DNA of 64,000 bases from Danio rerio (taxonomy: Eukaryota > Chordata > Actinopteri > Cypriniformes > Danionidae): positions 29,426,001 to 29,490,000 of the forward strand of contig NC_133180.1 of assembly GCF_049306965.1 (NCBI RefSeq), written 5' to 3'. Shown here in pieces: positions 58,490 through 64,000 of this stretch. A model generated the notes under the pieces. It was given only the letters and a program-made list of their open reading frames with translations. It ran no database searches and was not told where the DNA came from. The position numbers were made by a program, and so were the translations under genes. How positions within the stretch are numbered: position 1 is the stretch's first letter; each line of letters begins with the position of its first letter.

Positions 58490-58918
58490 CATTTTTTTTC
58501 CATCTAGGTCATTCATTAATCCATGGTCTCCACAGCGGAATGAACCGCCAACTTATCCAGCATATGTTTTACACAGCAGATGCCCTTCCAGCCACAACCC
58601 ATCTCCACACACAATCATTCACTATGTACAATTTAGCTTACCCAATTCACCTGTACCACATGTCTTTGGACTGTGGGGGAAACCGGAGCACCTGGAGGAA
58701 ACCCAAGCGAATGCAGAGAGAACATGCAAACTCCACACAGAAAAGTTAACTGATCCAGCCGAGGCTCGAACCAGTAACCTTTTTGCTGTAAAGGCTGATT
58801 TATACTTCTGCGTCAAACACCGGCGTATGCTACGGCGCTGACGCATAGCCCTTCGCCGTGGCCGTCGCCGTCACTGTCGTGCACCTCTCAAAAAATGTAA
58901 GTAACTACTGCGCCACTG
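58490..58918 (-). mobile_element. DANA SINE with a nested insertion in its head
   Basis: The reverse-complement DANA body runs from the 3' end near 58490 to 'accagtaacctttttgctg' (about 58788). The rest of the head ('tactgcgccactgcg') resumes at about 58904. Between them is a roughly 114-bp piece opening AAGGCTGATTTATACTTCTG, a terminus I recognise from fish DNA repeats, with CpG-rich 'cgcatagcccttcgccgtgg'. Confidence 0.75.
58791..58904. repeat. Short insertion in the DANA head
   Basis: Opens AAGGCTGATTTATACTTCTG and contains repeated CGCCGT-type words. It interrupts the tRNA-like head of the SINE, so it postdates it. One end only is convincing, so it may be a truncated DNA transposon. Confidence 0.45.
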
Positions 58919-60669
58919 CGTTATTAATATTTACCACTAATAATTAATACAAATATATTTACAATTGTCCCCATGTATCTGTCAGTCCTGTCAATTTTGC
59001 ATTAAATTTCATTAAAATTCACATCAAATTCATGCAATACATCTTTAAGGCTATGACTTGGAAGTGTCATCATTTGAAAGAGGAGAGACTGACGACGACC
59101 GAGGATGCATTCTATCATTGAATTGTATGATTTTATGCTTGGTTTTGCATGTATTTTTTGAGGATGACAAGCTTAAAGGTCAGGCCCTGTCACACATAAG
59201 TGAAAATGTTCCTTTTTCGGTAGAATGTCCCAATAATAATGATGATGATGATGATGAAGGGTGGTACAGTGGCAGAGTTGGCACTGTTGCTGTCAGATGA
59301 ACTAAATAGACCATAGTGTGTGAGTGTTTCCCAGCACAGAGGGTTGTATTCTCGAAATACTCAAGCAAAAAAAACAAAAAAACAAGCAAAAATAAAAACA
59401 CCTGGACGACCTTCCACTTCCAGCATGACTCTTAAGCTTGCATTTGTTGGACATTTTTAAATGGTATAGTAGGATTTACAAATGAAGTTCATCTTGTCCG
59501 AAACATGGCAAATGTATAATTAGTGCAAATTGCATCTCTATACTAACCATATTCACACAATACACTCTCAGAAATAAAGGTAAGCGAGCTGTCACTGGGG
59601 TGATACCTTTTCAAAAGATACAAATTTGTACCTAAAAGGTCCATGTTAATACCTCAAGGGTACATATTAGTATATAAAAAGTACAAAAGTGTTCCTCTTA
59701 AAATTAGTAGGTATATATACTTTTGAGGTACCAATACAGACCCTTTAATATGGACCCTTATTAAGACAGTCATGACGTTTAAATTTAAATTGTGATTACT
59801 CAATTTGTCATTATTTTGTCCCCCGTCCTCAGATTTTTGGCCCGCGCGAACAGTGACAAATGTTGGCAGGTAAGCCTCACACACATAAAAAACATTTTGA
59901 AATCAACAAAGAGCAGGCACTTTTTGGTTGAGCAGATATAAATATTTATTTCCTCTTTATATATTCCATCTTTACATGCATGTCAGGCAATCTCAGTAGC
60001 TAAAAAAGGTTTAGTGGGTTCAACTAAAGACCACTGTGATTTAATTTGAGAGTTGTAGGTCATGTCAGAGTTAGCGTCCACACATTGACTGTCTAACAGA
60101 ATAGACAGTTATTAGAGGAGCCACCTTTTTCATTTTAGGGGCTTAGTTTTGCCTCAACGCAACATCAAAAGACTGACGACACTGCCACAGTTTTTGACTA
60201 GAAGGTACAAGATCCAGAGGAACCTGAATGGATCCCCTAGCAGGAATGCTGCACAGTCATTGGCTACTGTTGGCAGATTTCCTGAGAAACAGCAGCGAGC
60301 GACACGCGCTCCGGAAACAAACTACATCACTGTTAATGATCCAACACAGAGGTTACTGCACACAGATCAGAGAATCCCGGCCTGTAGACAATAGCAGCAG
60401 CTATATACAGTGTGGTTAATGTCACATTATCAAATGTTTAGATTAATTTTAATTTAGCAGACTGAATAAAGTCCTATTTTATTCGCTTGGCAAACGTGTT
60501 GCGAATCTTTTAAGTCATGTAAAACTCCAAATAACATGGAATGCTTTATGGCCACGTACACAATGAAGATAAATTCGATTGTCAGTTCACCTTTACGAAA
60601 GACTTGACTCTGTACACAAACAGTTCAGTATCTCATTGGAGTGAAAACCACATTCAACACCCAAATGTA
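58919..60669. other. Intergenic DNA with one dispersed repeat
   Basis: From about 59562 a block opening CACTCTCAGAAATAAAGGTA and containing 'aaatttgtacctaaaaggt' and 'gtacatattagtatat' is a known style of fish repeat with CACT ends, running to about 59760. The rest, including open frames at 59058-59300 and 60149-60394, shows no recognisable coding region. Confidence 0.4.
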
Positions 60670-60878
60670 ATCTTCAATTGGGTCAGCTAAATTGTCCGTA
60701 ATGTGTTTGTGTGTGTGTGAATGAGTGTGTATGGATGTTTTGCAGTGATGGGTTGCAGCTGGAAGGGCATCCACTGCGTAAAACATATCCTGGATGAGTT
60801 GGCGGTTCATTCCGCTGTGGTGACCCCAGATTAATAAAGGGACTAAGCCGAAAGGAAAATGAATGAATGAATGGACTG
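60670..60878 (+). mobile_element. DANA SINE, 3' part
   Basis: Body and tail of DANA ('gggtcagctaaattgtccg', TG-rich linker, 'gtgatgggttgcagctggaa', 'ggcggttcattccgctg', 'aaagggactaagccg') ending in ATGAATGAATGA repeats. The tRNA head is missing. Confidence 0.85.
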
Positions 60879-60919
60879 CTTAAGTTCAAAGATGCATAAT
60901 AAGCCTTGCTTTTAATATG

Positions 60920-61425
60920 TAATAAGCAGGGCTGCACCCAGTCAGTACCTGGATGGGAGAACACATGGGAAAGCTAGGTTGCTGCCGGATGTGGTGTTAG
61001 TGAGGCCAGCAGTGGGCACTGCAGTCTGTGTGGGTCCTAACACCCCAGTATAGTGAAGGGGACTCTATACTATCAGTGAGCGCCATCTTTCTGATAAGAC
61101 GTTAAACCAAGGTCCTGACTTACTGTGGTCGTTAAAAATCCAAAAAAGGGGTTTAACCCTAGCATCCTTGCCAATTTTGCCCACTGGCCTCTGTCCACCA
61201 TGGCCTCCTAACTATCCCCATATCAAAATTGGCTTCATCACACTGTCTCCTCTCCACCAATCTGCTGGTGTGTGGTGTGCGCTCTGGTGCAAAATGGCTG
61301 CTGTTGTGCCACCCAGATGGATGCTGCACACTGGTGGTGAATTAAGAGATTCCCCCCAATGTGTAAAGCGATTTGAGTGTCCAGAAAAGTGTTATATACA
61401 TGTAGGGAATTATTATTATTAATAA
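60920..61425 (+). mobile_element. SINE3, 5S-rRNA-derived SINE
   Basis: The head matches the internal promoter of 5S rRNA: AGCAGGGCTGCACCCAGTCA, GTACCTGGATGGGAGAAC and 'tgggaaagctaggttgctgc' (60927-60985). The body ('ggtgttagtgaggccagcag', 'ctgataagacgttaaacca', 'gtaaagcgatttgagtgtc') leads to an ATT-rich tail near 61410-61425. Zebrafish SINE3 is the known family with this build. It is not a 5S gene, because the first half of 5S is absent. Confidence 0.85.
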
Positions 61426-62650
61426 TATGTGAAGTTGGCAACACTTCACTTCTGCAAAGCAGACTTCAAAAGCAAACAAAACACCACTCCTTCATCAACG
61501 ATGGTTTTTTTCATATACTTTGTAGGTCTTTGTTGTGTACTTTGGTCAAAAATAGTCAATACCAAAATAACTGACTGTTTACACCTGCTATGGTTACCCG
61601 AAACAATAATTTAGGCGATCCACTCCCATATTTAAATGTGGTTGTCACTTATAAATCTCCACAGTGTGTACATGGCCATTGATTAATAAATAGATTTGCT
61701 CATGAAAATGAGCCAAACAAGACTAAATGTGACCACACCATAATTCTGGAAATCAGCTCTTTTATATGCAGGGTTTGCAAATAAAATTCCAGTTTTATAT
61801 GAGTTTTGGTTCCATAAACGAAACAGGAATGCACACTGACTCTCTTCATTATTACACAGCTTCAAATCATGCATAGTAGGACCATTCTGATTATACAGAG
61901 GCTACATAATACCATTTAGGGTTAATCTTGTGAGCACAATTATAAAAAAATATTAAAATCACCATTGGTATTTTAAAAAATACAGTCACAGACGAATCTG
62001 GTAGAAGAAAACTTAAAATATGCTAACCGTACAATTTACTCCTTCTCATCTTCCTACTGTAATATGACTAATGTTTGCAGGCAAGATATGTTCAAACTAT
62101 TGATTCTATAAATAATTTTCCTTTTCCATTGCACAGTATTCACAATATACTACAGAAGACGTCATAACAGAACCTGATAAAGAATGAGTCTTGAGCTGCT
62201 GTCAACAGATCATCCAAACGTCCAGTCCTTTACGTACATCGCGAACATCACTATCGAACAGGTCCAGAAAAGAAACACGAACTGTGCATGATTATACAGG
62301 ATGGGTGCAACTCTTAAATCCATGCAATGTTTTTACACATCTGCAGTTAAACTGAAAGCTACTACAGCGCAGCGTCCTGGTCCACAGAGGCTGGTTTTCA
62401 GAAAGGATGCTTGTGTACGTGTGAATCGATATTTTAAAGCGAATTATTTCTGTCAGGGTTTGCAAAGTGTTGTTTCAGCTACTGGATAGAAGCTGTAACA
62501 CCTCTGTCATCTAGTATTTAACAGCGTTTAAAAAAACAAAACTCTCAAATGTCCATACGCACCATGATGCAAGTGCATGAGGAAAAGCACCCCATTGTGG
62601 ATTCATGCGGCTTTTGTGCGTGAAGTAATGCGTCCTCTGAGTATTCGGGT
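61426..62650. other. Downstream of the npdc1-like gene, probable 3' UTR in part
   Basis: No other gene is seen. Because the gene at 62651-63932 runs on the minus strand, sequence just left of 62651 should hold its 3' UTR. The end of the transcript cannot be placed with confidence. Confidence 0.4.
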
Positions 62651-63932
62651 TTAGTTATAACTTCTTTGCAGGTGAAGATGAAAGGTGGAGTCATCGAAGA
62701 GTGGATTCTTCACTTCCATTTCCCCCGTCTGCAAAGAGAACGGAACAATTGAACACTACACCCCTATGGGTAACACTGTAGGACTGTGGGTGGCATATAA
62801 TATCATTGATTACACCTGCAGGAGGCGTGATGGATCACAGCAATAGGCGAGATCACGCTCATGCATGAATGCAGACAAAACTTGTTTCCACCTGATATGA
62901 GCAGGTGTTTAACTCTGTCTTTTGTGATTGCATGTCATGTTATTTGAGACTCATTGACAGTGTTGCCAGATTGGACAGTTTCCCATGACATAGGCGGGTA
63001 GAGAAAATTAGGGTGGTTTTGAAACGGCATGCCCCCAGCCCCAGACTGCTTATGATAACCGCTTATGATAGCCTCCAGATTTATGGGTGGTTGTTTTTGC
63101 ATTTCGGCGGGTTTTGGGTAGCTTTTGTTAGCTACATCTGCTAGAATCTGCTAGAATAGTTTTGGGTAGCTAGAATCTGTTAGCTACTGTACATCTGGCA
63201 ACACTGCTAATTAAGCCTTTATGTCACTTCAACAAGAGCACTTAGGGTGATGCTGATTGATTGCTACACATGTAACGCAGCTTATATATGCGCAGAAATG
63301 CAAGCACATTAAAATGTGGATGGCAATTGCAATTTCATCCAAATAATAATCAGTAATTTGGTATAATCTAGCAAAGTATACCTTTAAAATTGTCAAAAAA
63401 TCTAAATTTAAGCTGTCTCCCTATTAAACTCTGCCATCCACTGACTCCTTTGCACACCTCATCTCTCCCTGTAACTTACACTTCCCATATTCATTGCATT
63501 GTTTAATATTGCACACTTAATATAGCACATAATCACTGCACTACACTGCACATACCCATTTGTAAATGTAAATATCCACTGCACATAGACATTTGGAAAT
63601 GTGTGGTATTTGGAAATGCAGAATTGCTGAAATGAGTCTGCAGAATCTTTGCATGAAATTTAAATCACACGAGAATCGAAAAGCAATCTGACCCAATGTG
63701 TTTTTGACTACAAGCTCAAGACAGTTTACACCACTTTTACAACTGTATTTAGCATCATCCACCTGATTGACAAAAACACATCTTAATAATAGGTGTAAAC
63801 AGAGCCTTTGCATAATGAAGAATTGCTCTTACTGGGGCAAGTCCAGGGCATTCATACACAGTGAAGTCTCCATCTTCATTCTCCTCATCTGAAGTGGCTC
63901 CTGAATCAGGAATCTTGGAATCACTTCGTTGT
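62651..63932 (-). CDS. npdc1: C-terminal two exons of an NPDC1-like gene
   Basis: The penultimate exon (63932-63833, 100 nt) reads QRSDSKIPDSGATSDEENED and then GDFTVYECPGLAP, with acceptor TATTGCAG and donor CCA|GTAAGA. The last exon (62728-62651) reads TGEMEVKNPLFDDSTFHLHL then QRSYN and a TAA, with acceptor CTCTTTGCAG. The acidic run plus VYECPGLAPTGEMEV and NPLF matches what I recall of the cytoplasmic C-terminus of NPDC1 (neural proliferation differentiation and control protein 1), a single-pass neuronal membrane protein. The start and the rest of the gene lie beyond the window on the right. Which zebrafish paralogue it is cannot be told. Its tidy splice sites contrast with the repeat-rich surroundings. 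Confidence 0.75.
62959..63206. repeat. MITE in the npdc1-like intron
   Basis: Ends are inverted: CAGTGTTGCCAGAT (62959-62972) and ATCTGGCAACACTG (63193-63206), a perfect 14-bp repeat. The interior repeats 'gttttgggtagct' and 'ctgctagaatctg'. The short size and lack of coding make it a MITE; CAGTG ends suggest hAT, but the flanks only partly match as an 8-bp duplication. Confidence 0.6.
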
Positions 63933-64000
63933 CTGCAATACAGTAGGTGTTTTTTTTGTTTTGTTATTGTTATTATTGGTCCGAAAATACGATTTAACAT

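Noticed and set aside
59058-59300. Possible host exon with an Asp-rich run
   Set aside because: The Asp run comes from a short GAT repeat; no splice-linked partner exons or recognised domain were found.
60920-60985. 5S rRNA gene
   Set aside because: Only the internal promoter half is present and it continues into a SINE3 body, so it is a 5S-derived SINE.

Overview
This window is vertebrate nuclear DNA from a teleost, most likely zebrafish (Danio rerio) or a close cyprinid. The evidence is AT-rich intergenic DNA, split genes with GT-AG introns, CA and TA microsatellites, DANA-type tRNA SINEs, a 5S-rRNA-derived SINE3, PIF-Harbinger, hAT and CACTA DNA transposons, and DIRS-type retroelements. 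No bacterial or phage gene organisation is present.

The backbone (about 0.2-49.4 kb) is a tandem array of six clade A serpin units, all on the + strand, resembling serpina1 (alpha-1-antitrypsin). Each full unit has a liver-type promoter (HNF1-like site, FOXA-like site, TATA-like box), a short non-coding exon and four coding exons of 604, 283, 145 and about 201 nt. Units 3 (20102-22201), 5 (38719-40777) and 6 (47780-49364) look intact and would encode secreted proteins of 410, 410 and 412 residues. Unit 1 (2163-7871) is split by a CACTA-type transposon. Unit 2 (about 14058-15631) has lost both ends and carries a nonsense codon. Unit 4 (37364-38024) is a three-exon scrap. The frame of the protein is nearly identical between copies, but the eight residues before the predicted scissile bond of the reactive centre loop differ in every copy, so the array looks like a set of inhibitors with diverging protease targets.

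Mobile DNA fills the spaces between and inside the units: two CACTA-like elements (2370-6000, 23811-27172) with TG target duplications and shared subterminal palindromes; a BED-finger hAT relic interrupted by a second hAT with a perfect 8-bp duplication (10093-13600, 10675-12911); a HARBI1-type relic split by CACTA 2; a two-gene Harbinger with Myb-like and DDE proteins (27433-30706); a full-length-looking but broken DIRS element (31049-37105); and an internally deleted DIRS (42466-45041).

The right-hand part (about 49.4-62.6 kb) has no convincing host gene. It holds a LINE relic that contains a solo LTR, which contains a TIR element, which contains another insertion (50410-54790), plus a DANA SINE with its own insertion, a second DANA and a SINE3. 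At the right edge, on the - strand, are the last two coding exons of a gene whose C-terminus matches NPDC1 (62651-63932).

All calls are by eye. Family names rest on motif recognition, not database searches.
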